Assembly (NCBI RefSeq): GCF_030441895.1 | Contig: NZ_JARJAS010000006.1 | From: Enterococcus_D entomosocium | GTDB lineage: Bacteria; Bacillota; Bacilli; Lactobacillales; Enterococcaceae | Length of the DNA stretch: 64,000 nt | Direction: 5' to 3' (one strand) | Part shown: piece after piece, positions 44,061-51,363 of the stretch | How the letters are laid out: each line of letters begins with the position of its first letter | Position numbering within the stretch: the first letter of the stretch is position 1 | The notes under the pieces: generated by a model | Told to the model about the DNA's origin: nothing | Seen by the model: the letters and a program-made list of their open reading frames with translations, nothing else | Database searches by the model: none | Program-made: the position numbers and the translations under genes

Positions 44061-44756
44061 ATGAACGAACATGCATTATCGGATCGTTTGGCTTGCGTGG
44101 GCGAACAAATTCCCGACCAAGCACGTTTCGCCGACATCGGTTCCGACCATGCTTACTTGCCTGTAGCATTGATGCTGCAGAACAAAATCTCTTATGCTGT
44201 AGCTGGAGAAGTTGTTCAAGGACCTTATGATTCTGCCAGCAAACAAGTGCGTAAGAACGGGTTAGCTGATAAAATCGTGGTTCGCTTGGCAGATGGACTG
44301 GACGCGATTCAACCTGAAGACAACATCGACACCGTTGTCATTGCTGGAATGGGCGGCACACTGATACGTTCGATTTTAGAAGAAGGTAGCCGGAAAAATC
44401 GCTTAGCGGGAGTCAAACGCTTGGTCTTACAACCGAATGTTGGGGAACGGACTTTGCGAGAATGGCTCGTTAGCAACAACTTTATAATCATTCATGAAGT
44501 ACTTTTAGAAGAAAACGACAAAAACTATGAAATTATCGTTGCGGAAACTGGAAAAACGACGTATACGTCCCAGCAATTATTTTTTGGTCCTTTTTTATTA
44601 AAAGAAAAAAATCCAGTTTTCCTTAAAAAATGGCAACATGAATTAAAGCAACGACAACGCGTCATTAAAGAGTTAGAGAAAGCCAAAGAACCACCTGCTG
44701 AAAAAATCAATGAATTAAAGGATCAGATCGAATGGATCAAGGAGGTGTTGGCATGA
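44061..44756 (+). CDS. trmK: tRNA (adenine22-N1)-methyltransferase
   Basis: Methylates A22 in the D-loop of tRNAs. The 231-aa protein has the SAM-binding start FADIGSDHAYLPVALM (about 23-38), VVIAGMGG (about 94) and LQPNVGERTLREWL (about 119), with a C-terminal coiled coil. The ATG is preceded by AAGGAGTGACAAT; a much earlier in-frame ATG lies before the promoter. It is coupled to the Nif3-like gene (ATGA overlap), the Bacillus yqfN-yqfO order. Confidence 0.92.
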   Translation: MNEHALSDRLACVGEQIPDQARFADIGSDHAYLPVALMLQNKISYAVAGEVVQGPYDSASKQVRKNGLADKIVVRLADGLDAIQPEDNIDTVVIAGMGGTLIRSILEEGSRKNRLAGVKRLVLQPNVGERTLREWLVSNNFIIIHEVLLEENDKNYEIIVAETGKTTYTSQQLFFGPFLLKEKNPVFLKKWQHELKQRQRVIKELEKAKEPPAEKINELKDQIEWIKEVLA

Positions 44757-45871
44757 TTTCTGGTCAAGAATTTATCAAACGCTTTGAAGCATACTGCCCT
44801 TTGTGGTTGGCAGAAGAAGGCGATCCTGTTGGTCTACATGTTGGCACATTAAACAAACCGCTCGAGCGAGTCATGATGACTCTTGATGTACGTCCAGAAG
44901 TGGTTGCAGAAGCCATCGAGAAAAAGATCGACTTGATCATTGCCAAACACCCACCGATCTTTCGGCCTTTGAACCGCTTGCTGACAGATGATCCACAACA
45001 AAAGATGCTAATGGATCTCGTCAAGCATGATATTGCCGTTTACGCCGCCCACACCAATATGGATATTATTGAAGATGGTTTGAACGATTGGTTTTGTGAA
45101 CTATTAGAAGTTGAACCCGACACGTATTTGAAGCAAACCCATCAAGTAAAAATGAAGAAGCTAGCTGTTTTTACCCCTGTTGAATCGGCACCAGCGTTAC
45201 GAAAGGCATTAGGTAAAGCAGGTGCTGGTCAGCAAGGCAATTACCAAAATACCAGCTATTCCTTGATTGGCACCGGTCGCTTTACGCCACAGCAAGCGGC
45301 ACATCCTGCCATTGGTGAGATCGGAAAAGAAGAACAGGTGCAAGAAGCGAAGATCGAAGTCATTTTTCCAGAAACGATCGAGAAAAAGGTGCTTTCGGCA
45401 ATGATCGCTGCTCATCCTTACGAAGAGCCAGCTTATGATCTGTATGCCTTAGACAATTTGCCGAAAACCTATGGAATCGGACGGGTTGGCAACCTCGCTG
45501 AGCCTCTTTCCCTTGATCAGTTTGTCGAACGTGTCAAAGAGCGCTTTGGTTTGACTGCTTTACGCCTCGTCAGCTTTCCTGGTGCACCTGAAAAAATTCA
45601 GCGAATCGCCATTTGCGGCGGCAGTGGCCAATCGTTTTATTCGGATGCTTTACGCCATCAAGCGGATGTGTACATCACTGGCGATATCAGTTACCATTTC
45701 GCCCATGACATGCAAGCCAATGGGTTGATTGGGATCGATCCAGGGCACAATATCGAAAAGGAATGTATTCCTCGGTTTATTGAGAAATTCAACCAGTGGA
45801 AAGCAGAAGAGAACTGGGCTGTGACCTTTGTTCCTTCCACCACTTCAACAAATCCATTTGACTATAGATAG
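44753..45871 (+). CDS. Nif3-like dinuclear metal protein
   Basis: A 372-aa NIF3/YqfO protein: two halves of the Nif3 fold flank a PII/CutA-like insert (about 125-230). Metal ligands are visible in KHPPIFRPL, AHTNMD and the C-terminal DISYHFAHDMQ. The fold suggests a metal hydrolase (GTP cyclohydrolase I type 2 was once proposed), but the substrate is unproven. The start lies in a four-base overlap with trmK, with AAGGAGGTG upstream. pepT follows after 11 bases. Confidence 0.9.
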   Translation: MISGQEFIKRFEAYCPLWLAEEGDPVGLHVGTLNKPLERVMMTLDVRPEVVAEAIEKKIDLIIAKHPPIFRPLNRLLTDDPQQKMLMDLVKHDIAVYAAHTNMDIIEDGLNDWFCELLEVEPDTYLKQTHQVKMKKLAVFTPVESAPALRKALGKAGAGQQGNYQNTSYSLIGTGRFTPQQAAHPAIGEIGKEEQVQEAKIEVIFPETIEKKVLSAMIAAHPYEEPAYDLYALDNLPKTYGIGRVGNLAEPLSLDQFVERVKERFGLTALRLVSFPGAPEKIQRIAICGGSGQSFYSDALRHQADVYITGDISYHFAHDMQANGLIGIDPGHNIEKECIPRFIEKFNQWKAEENWAVTFVPSTTSTNPFDYR

Positions 45872-45882
45872 GAGAATCTTTT

Positions 45883-47115
45883 ATGTACGAAAATTTATTG
45901 CCTCGCTTTTTGAATTATGTAAAAACAGAAACTCGCTCTGATGCGACAAGCACGACAACACCTTCTACCCAAACACAGGTCGCGTTTGCCAAAGAACTGC
46001 AAAAAGAACTTGAAGAATTAGGATTAAGCGATGTTCATTACAATGAATCAAATGGTTTTGTGATCGCAACATTACCAAGTAACGTGGATCATGACGTACG
46101 CTCCATCGGTTTTATCGCCCATATGGATACCGCCGATTTTAATGCAGAGAATGTTGATCCGCAGATCATCGAAAATTACGATGGCGAATCAACCATTAAA
46201 TTAGATAAAGAAGGAAAATACACATTAAACACAAAAGATTTTCCGAATTTAAAAAATTATGCTGGGGAAACCTTGATCACTACTGATGGTACTACTTTAT
46301 TAGGTTCTGATGATAAGTCAGGTATTGCAGAAATCATGACAGCCATGGAAATTTTACTTAAAAACCCAACGATCAAACATGGGGAAATCAAAGTCGCATT
46401 TGGCCCTGATGAAGAAATTGGGGTTGGTGCAGATAAATTCGATGTTGAAGATTTCAATGTTGATTTTGCGTATACAATGGATGGCGGTCCAGTAGGAGAA
46501 TTGCAATACGAGACCTTTAATGCGGCGCAAGCTGAAATTACGATCCAAGGAAAAAATGTCCACCCTGGAACTGCTAAAGACACCATGATCAACGCTTTGC
46601 AACTAGCAGTCGATTTTCAAAATGCGCTACCGGCTGATGAAGTTCCTGAGAAAACCGAAGGGACAGAAGGGTTCTTCCATTTGATGAGTCTCAGCGGCTC
46701 AGTAGAAGAAGCGAAAATGGCATACATTATTCGAGACCATGACCGGACCCGTTTTGAAGAAAGAAAAGCACAATTATTAGCGGTTCAAGAAAGCTTGAAT
46801 GCCCGCTTTGATGAACCGAGAGTACACGTTCATCTATATGATCAATACTACAACATGAAAGAAATCATCGAAAAAGATATGAGTATCATTGATCTAGCAA
46901 AAGATGCGATGGAAGCAGTGGGAATCACTCCGATCACAGAACCTGTTCGTGGTGGAACCGATGGCTCGAAAATCTCCTATTTAGGGATTCCAACACCGAA
47001 TATCTTTGCTGGTGGAGAAAATATGCACGGACGTTATGAGTTCGTCTCACTACAATCAATGATGAAAGCGACCGATGTGATTGTAAAAATCGCCGAACTG
47101 AATGCTCAAGCATAA
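45883..47115 (+). CDS. pepT: Peptidase T (tripeptidase)
   Basis: Releases the N-terminal residue of tripeptides. The 410-aa M20 metallopeptidase has GFIAHMDTADF (about 77, zinc His and catalytic Asp), LGSDDKSG (about 140), GPDEEIGVG (catalytic Glu, about 175), TMDGG and the late GGTDGSKISYLGIPTPN. Length is normal. It is cytoplasmic, without a signal peptide. Confidence 0.96.
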   Translation: MYENLLPRFLNYVKTETRSDATSTTTPSTQTQVAFAKELQKELEELGLSDVHYNESNGFVIATLPSNVDHDVRSIGFIAHMDTADFNAENVDPQIIENYDGESTIKLDKEGKYTLNTKDFPNLKNYAGETLITTDGTTLLGSDDKSGIAEIMTAMEILLKNPTIKHGEIKVAFGPDEEIGVGADKFDVEDFNVDFAYTMDGGPVGELQYETFNAAQAEITIQGKNVHPGTAKDTMINALQLAVDFQNALPADEVPEKTEGTEGFFHLMSLSGSVEEAKMAYIIRDHDRTRFEERKAQLLAVQESLNARFDEPRVHVHLYDQYYNMKEIIEKDMSIIDLAKDAMEAVGITPITEPVRGGTDGSKISYLGIPTPNIFAGGENMHGRYEFVSLQSMMKATDVIVKIAELNAQA

Positions 47116-47143
47116 ACGTTGATTTTTGATTTGTTGGAATAAA

Positions 47144-47203
47144 TGAAAAACTCTTGGGCTGGGAACTCTTCACGCAGGTCTTGCGTAAGACCCGGCCTTT
47201 TTA
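47144..47203 (+). terminator. Terminator after pepT
   Basis: GGTCTT-GCGT-AAGACC (47177-47192), nested in a wider GGCTGGG/CCCGGCC pairing, then T5. Confidence 0.75.
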
Positions 47204-47216
47204 GGATGTGAATAGG

Positions 47217-48125
47217 ATGAAAATTCTCGTTTTATACAATGATACAGCGGGGAAAAGTGAAGCAAAAGAAACAGCAGAAAAATTCCAAGCCTATGTGAAA
47301 GAACAAGGCGAAGAGCATCAAGCGTTCTTGCAGGCCTCAAATCCAGACGTCGATCCCAAAGACGTTCGAGAGGCTGCCGAAAAACACGCAGTCGATACGA
47401 TTGTGATCATTGGTGGAGATGGGACGATCCATCATGGATTGCAAACCTTTAAAGAAAAGTTAGATGTGTTGAAGGTCGGCATCATTCCTGGTGGAACCGT
47501 AAATAATTTTGCCAGAATGTTGGGGATACCGGTGAAGCCCGAAGAGGCCTTCGAGACGATCTTAACGGGGGTTGAGCGATCGATCGACTACGGGACGGTC
47601 AATGATCAAGTCATGATCTCGACCATGACCATTGGTCTTCTGGCAGATACCGCCGCAGCCACTTCCCAAGAAGAAAAACAGCAATATGGGCCGTTAGCGT
47701 TTATGAAACGGTTCATTCATCTGTTGATCAAAAAGAAACAATACAAATTAGAAGTCATTGCTGACGAACGGAAATGGCAGGGGAAAACTCAATTACTGAC
47801 GATCGTCATGTCGAATTCAGCAGGTGGGTTTAAGAACTTCGATGAAGAAGCAAAGCCTGATGACGGATTGTTTCATATCATTCTTTTGCCAAAACTGAAT
47901 ATTTTACGATTTATTTTGTATTTACCAAGAATTATTCGTGGTAGAATTGCCAAAGTACCAAGTGTTGAATATTTCACTGCCGCAAAGGTCTCAATAAAGG
48001 CCAAAGAAAAAACGGTTCATACTCGAACCGATGGCGACCCAACGGATGATCTACCGATTGAGATGAAAGTTATCAAACATGGTTTGACGATGCTGGTACC
48101 TGAAGAAGCACAAGAATCAAAATAA
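47217..48125 (+). CDS. Lipid kinase of the YegS/DagK family
   Basis: A 302-aa diacylglycerol-kinase-like protein with GGDGTIHHG (about 65-73) and GGTVNNFARML (about 92-102). It is shorter than and divergent from the DagK at 16 kb. Such proteins phosphorylate diacylglycerol, sphingosine-like or undecaprenol-type lipids; the substrate is unclear. The start is the ATG at 47217, with AGGATG upstream, overlapping no other gene. Its neighbours are two membrane proteins. Confidence 0.85.
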   Translation: MKILVLYNDTAGKSEAKETAEKFQAYVKEQGEEHQAFLQASNPDVDPKDVREAAEKHAVDTIVIIGGDGTIHHGLQTFKEKLDVLKVGIIPGGTVNNFARMLGIPVKPEEAFETILTGVERSIDYGTVNDQVMISTMTIGLLADTAAATSQEEKQQYGPLAFMKRFIHLLIKKKQYKLEVIADERKWQGKTQLLTIVMSNSAGGFKNFDEEAKPDDGLFHIILLPKLNILRFILYLPRIIRGRIAKVPSVEYFTAAKVSIKAKEKTVHTRTDGDPTDDLPIEMKVIKHGLTMLVPEEAQESK

Positions 48126-48158
48126 TGATCCCTACGATCAATCATATGGAGGAAATGG

Positions 48159-48431
48159 ATGAATGCACTGATTTACAATCCATTGTGGTTTTATTTAATT
48201 GCAGTCAATCTTTATCTTTTCTGTTTGATGGGGTATGATAAATATCAGGCAGTGAAACAAGGTTGGCGGGTTCCCGAAGCAAATCTCCTTTTTATGGGGG
48301 CGATTGGCGGAGGATTAGGCGGTTTAATTGCGCAACGCGTATTTCGCCACAAAACAAGAAAGAAGAAGTTTCACCTCTTTTTTGCTTTTGGCACCGTTTT
48401 TGCTATCCTGCTGATGGTCTTTTTTGCATAA
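48159..48431 (+). CDS. DUF1294 small membrane protein
   Basis: A 90-aa protein with three hydrophobic segments and the DUF1294 pattern YDKYQAVKQGWRVPEANLL then GAIGGGLGGLIAQRVFRHKT. The function is unknown. GGAGG precedes the ATG. Confidence 0.82.
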   Translation: MNALIYNPLWFYLIAVNLYLFCLMGYDKYQAVKQGWRVPEANLLFMGAIGGGLGGLIAQRVFRHKTRKKKFHLFFAFGTVFAILLMVFFA

Positions 48432-48458
48432 ATTCGGTATAACAAGCAAGGAGTTAAT

Positions 48459-49490
48459 ATGAAAACTAAAGTGAAGTTCGCCCTTAATTTACTTTTACTA
48501 GTAGGGATTCTGGGTGTGATGTATTTTTTTGTCCGTAACTCGATGATGGATATTTTGGCGGGGCTAAGAGAGACCAGCTTTCTCGTCGTCTTACTGGTTA
48601 TGGGGCTTGGCACATTGTACCTAGTGATTGAAGGACGAACAGTCAAAGAGATTGCCGTGACTTTCCAACCGGAATTCACAACCAAGGCGGGGTTTCTGAC
48701 CGTCTGTTACAGTGGTTTTTATCGGATTGTGACGTTTGGGGCAGGCACCTTAATCTCAGAGGTGAATTTTTACCGTAAAAATGGCTTGCAGTTGTCACAG
48801 GGCGTTGGGGTCACCACCTTACACATGGTGATGTATAAGTTCGCCATATTGACTTATGCAATCGCTGGGTTGATCATTCAATTTTCGCTATTCTATGACA
48901 ATGCACCCAATATGATTTGGGTAATTTTAGCGGGGATCGTACTCGTTTTTTTGATCATTGCCGCTTTGTTAGCACTTTCGGTCAGCATCAACATTCAAGT
49001 CTTTTTCGTGATCGTCAGCAATAAGCTGTTCAAAAGTGCGACATTAAGAGGAATCGTTGACAAATGCAACACCCAAATTTATTCTTTACGAGAAACAGTC
49101 AATGCGATCATTACCGACCGCACCGCTTTCTTGCGTATCTATTTGTGGAATCTTTTGAAGATGCTGCCTTGGTATGTGATTCCTTATGTGATTCTTGTTG
49201 TGCAGCATCCAGAGATCGATTTCTTGTTGACGTTATCCTTCATCAGTTTTGCCGTCGTCTTGTCCGGGGTGATTCCAACACCGGCAGGGATCGGATCATT
49301 TGAATTTATTTATATGCTGCTTTTTGGTCCATTAGTTGGCACGGTCGATGCTGCGTCTTCCATGCTACTGTACCGTTTAGCAACATTCATTTGGCCCTTC
49401 ATAATTGGTTTTGCTTATGTAATGAAAGAAAAACGCAAAGATATTAGCCAAGAGTTGACTGAATTAAGAAAAGAAAAAGTGGAAAGTTAA
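48459..49490 (+). CDS. Flippase-like membrane protein (UPF0104/YbhN type)
   Basis: A 343-aa protein with about eight transmembrane helices and the late LPG-synthase-TM pattern PTPAGIGSFEFIYMLLFGPL. It is related to the membrane half of MprF but lacks the soluble aminoacyl-transferase part. A lipid or glycolipid translocation role is suggested by family only. GCAAGGAG precedes the ATG. Confidence 0.8.
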   Translation: MKTKVKFALNLLLLVGILGVMYFFVRNSMMDILAGLRETSFLVVLLVMGLGTLYLVIEGRTVKEIAVTFQPEFTTKAGFLTVCYSGFYRIVTFGAGTLISEVNFYRKNGLQLSQGVGVTTLHMVMYKFAILTYAIAGLIIQFSLFYDNAPNMIWVILAGIVLVFLIIAALLALSVSINIQVFFVIVSNKLFKSATLRGIVDKCNTQIYSLRETVNAIITDRTAFLRIYLWNLLKMLPWYVIPYVILVVQHPEIDFLLTLSFISFAVVLSGVIPTPAGIGSFEFIYMLLFGPLVGTVDAASSMLLYRLATFIWPFIIGFAYVMKEKRKDISQELTELRKEKVES

Positions 49491-49491
49491 A

Positions 49492-49531
49492 AACACGCTT
49501 ATCTTCGAATAGAGGATAAGCGTGTTTTTTT
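49492..49531. terminator. Bidirectional terminator
   Basis: A perfect 12-bp stem AACACGCTTATC and complement, with T7 right and A-rich left flanks. It serves both the flippase-like gene and the leftward ABC-F gene. Confidence 0.9.
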
Positions 49532-51056
49532 AGTCTTTCAAATCAATGATCCGATCAACAAAGGATTCATAAAACTCGCCTTCATGGGAAACGATCAAAA
49601 CTGTTCCAGGAAAGGCCGCTAGGGTTTCTTCCAAATTGTTTTTCGTATCTTGATCGATATGGTTGGTCGGTTCATCAAGAATCAAGAAGTTACTTTTGAT
49701 CAACATCATTTCGGCTAGTTTGACTTTTGTCTGTTCACCACCACTTAATAGCTTCAATTCTTCCTGGGCTAATTGGCTAGGTAAACCTGCCCGAGAAAGT
49801 TGCCGTCGCAATTCTTTGTTGGTGGCCTTCGGAAAAAGATCCTCAAGGTATTGAAGAGGGGTCTGCAATGGATATTCCCAGTCAAGGTCTTGAGAAAAGT
49901 AATTGAATTTTGTATGCTGTGGGTAAGAAACGACCCCTTCAATTGCTGGGATCACACCAAGAATCGTTTTGATCAATGTTGATTTACCGATCCCATTAAA
50001 TCCCCGTATAGCAATTTTTTCGCCATAGCGGATCGTTAGGTTGATCGGGGAGAGTAAGGGCTTTTGGTCGTATCCAATGACTAGATTGGTGGTTTCCAAG
50101 GCCAAGGTGGTAACGATTGGTGCCAAATCAAATCCTAAATGGGGTTTAGGGACATCTTGCGGTGGGGTCAAACGATCAATTTTTGCCAACTGCTTTTCAC
50201 GACTCTTTGCCATCGTTGAACGAGAACCAGCTTTGTATTTACGAATATAGCTTTCGGTTTTCTTGATATGCTCTTGTTGTGCTTCGTATTGCTTCATATA
50301 GCTTTCATTTTGCAGCGTTTTTAGTTTTAATGCTTTGTCTAAATTCCCCGTATACTTAGAAAGCTTGCCAAATTCGATATCAATGATATGGGTCGTGATT
50401 TCGTTAAGGAATTGACGATCATGAGAAACGACTAAATAGGTACCGGTAAAGTCCTGTAAAAACTCAACTAGCCATTTGATGTGCTCATCATCTAAGTGGT
50501 TGGTCGGTTCATCTAAAATCAGCATGTCGGGTTTTTCTAGCAGCATTTTTGCCAAGATCAGTTTTGAGCGTTGACCACCACTTAAAGAAGCGAGGGGGGT
50601 ATCCATTCCGAGAACCGAAATACCTAACCCTTCTGCTAGATCATCGATCAATGTATCCATTTGGTAGAAATTTCCTTGATCCAATTGATTTTGCAATTCG
50701 CCCGCTTTTTCTAAAAGCTTATCGTCGAGGCTTTCGCCATAAGAAGTATAAAGATCGGCAATCTGTTGCTCTTTTTCGAAGTCTTCTGCAAAGGCAGAGC
50801 GCAAAAAATCACGGATCGATTGCGTTTCATCAACATTGACGTATTGATCCAAATAGCCCATTTTCAAATTTTTCGGAAATTGGACGAAGCCATCATCGGG
50901 GAGAATTTCTCCTGTAATGATTTTGATTAAAGTACTTTTGCCAGCGCCGTTCCGTCCAATCAAACCGACTTTTTCACCACGGTTGATTTGAACGGAAACG
51001 TCTTCGTAAAGCAATTTGTCGCCAAATTGTTGGCTAATATTCGTTAATGTTAACAT
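49530..51056 (-). CDS. ABC-F family ATPase
   Basis: A 508-aa protein with two fused ATPase domains and no membrane segment, the ABC-F plan of ribosome-acting factors. First domain: GRNGAGKST (34-42), LSGGQRSK, LILDEPTNHLDDEH. Second: GFNGIGKST, LLSGGEQTK, LILDEPTNHIDQ. A P-site-tRNA-interaction-type linker with a basic coiled coil (YMKQYEAQQEHIKKTESYIRK-like, split across 250-275) joins them. Some ABC-Fs protect ribosomes from antibiotics; others are translation factors. I cannot assign the subclass. The start MLTLTN is 5 bases after GGAGG. A terminator stands between promoter and start. Confidence 0.9.
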   Translation of the reverse strand: MLTLTNISQQFGDKLLYEDVSVQINRGEKVGLIGRNGAGKSTLIKIITGEILPDDGFVQFPKNLKMGYLDQYVNVDETQSIRDFLRSAFAEDFEKEQQIADLYTSYGESLDDKLLEKAGELQNQLDQGNFYQMDTLIDDLAEGLGISVLGMDTPLASLSGGQRSKLILAKMLLEKPDMLILDEPTNHLDDEHIKWLVEFLQDFTGTYLVVSHDRQFLNEITTHIIDIEFGKLSKYTGNLDKALKLKTLQNESYMKQYEAQQEHIKKTESYIRKYKAGSRSTMAKSREKQLAKIDRLTPPQDVPKPHLGFDLAPIVTTLALETTNLVIGYDQKPLLSPINLTIRYGEKIAIRGFNGIGKSTLIKTILGVIPAIEGVVSYPQHTKFNYFSQDLDWEYPLQTPLQYLEDLFPKATNKELRRQLSRAGLPSQLAQEELKLLSGGEQTKVKLAEMMLIKSNFLILDEPTNHIDQDTKNNLEETLAAFPGTVLIVSHEGEFYESFVDRIIDLKD

Positions 51057-51070
51057 CATTTCCTCCATAT

Positions 51071-51101
51071 AAAAAAGCTGTAAACAGTAGACGTTACAGC
51101 T
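51071..51101 (-). terminator. Leader terminator (attenuator) of the ABC-F gene
   Basis: Reading leftward, AGCTGTAA (51101-51094) pairs perfectly with TTACAGCT (51083-51076), then T5. GGAGG begins only five bases beyond it. An upstream hairpin ATCGC/GCGAT (51142-51127) with T4 and mutually exclusive TCAGGA pairings (51151-51183) also lie in the leader. Confidence 0.75.
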
Positions 51102-51186
51102 AAGTAGATAATCTTACTGAATAAAAATCGCCAAAAAGCGATCAAAACGATCAGGAAAATCGATTGTTCCTGACCAATCAGGACCT

Positions 51187-51216
51187 AGCATACCATTGCT
51201 GCTTCCCATCTGTCAA
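51187..51216 (-). promoter_or_regulatory. Promoter of the ABC-F gene
   Basis: Leftward TTGACA (51216-51211), 18 bases, TATGCT (51192-51187). The expected RNA start near 51180 leaves a leader of about 125 bases holding the terminator. Confidence 0.65.
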
Positions 51217-51264
51217 TTTTCATGAAAGAATACTGAAAAAAATCTTGATGTTCGAGGGAAAACT

Positions 51265-51294
51265 TTTGACCATTACTGACCAACGTTGTATAAT
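51265..51294 (+). promoter_or_regulatory. clpB promoter with CtsR box
   Basis: -35 TTGACC (51266-51271), 17 bases, -10 TATAAT (51289-51294). On the other strand GGTCAGT-AAT-GGTCAAA (51281-51265) is a direct heptad repeat matching the CtsR operator, and it covers the -35. Confidence 0.85.
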
Positions 51295-51363
51295 AGAAGA
51301 GTAGAAAAAAGGATACTGCTTGCAGCGTACTTTTTTCTGACTACCATTTTGGGAGGGAAAAGT

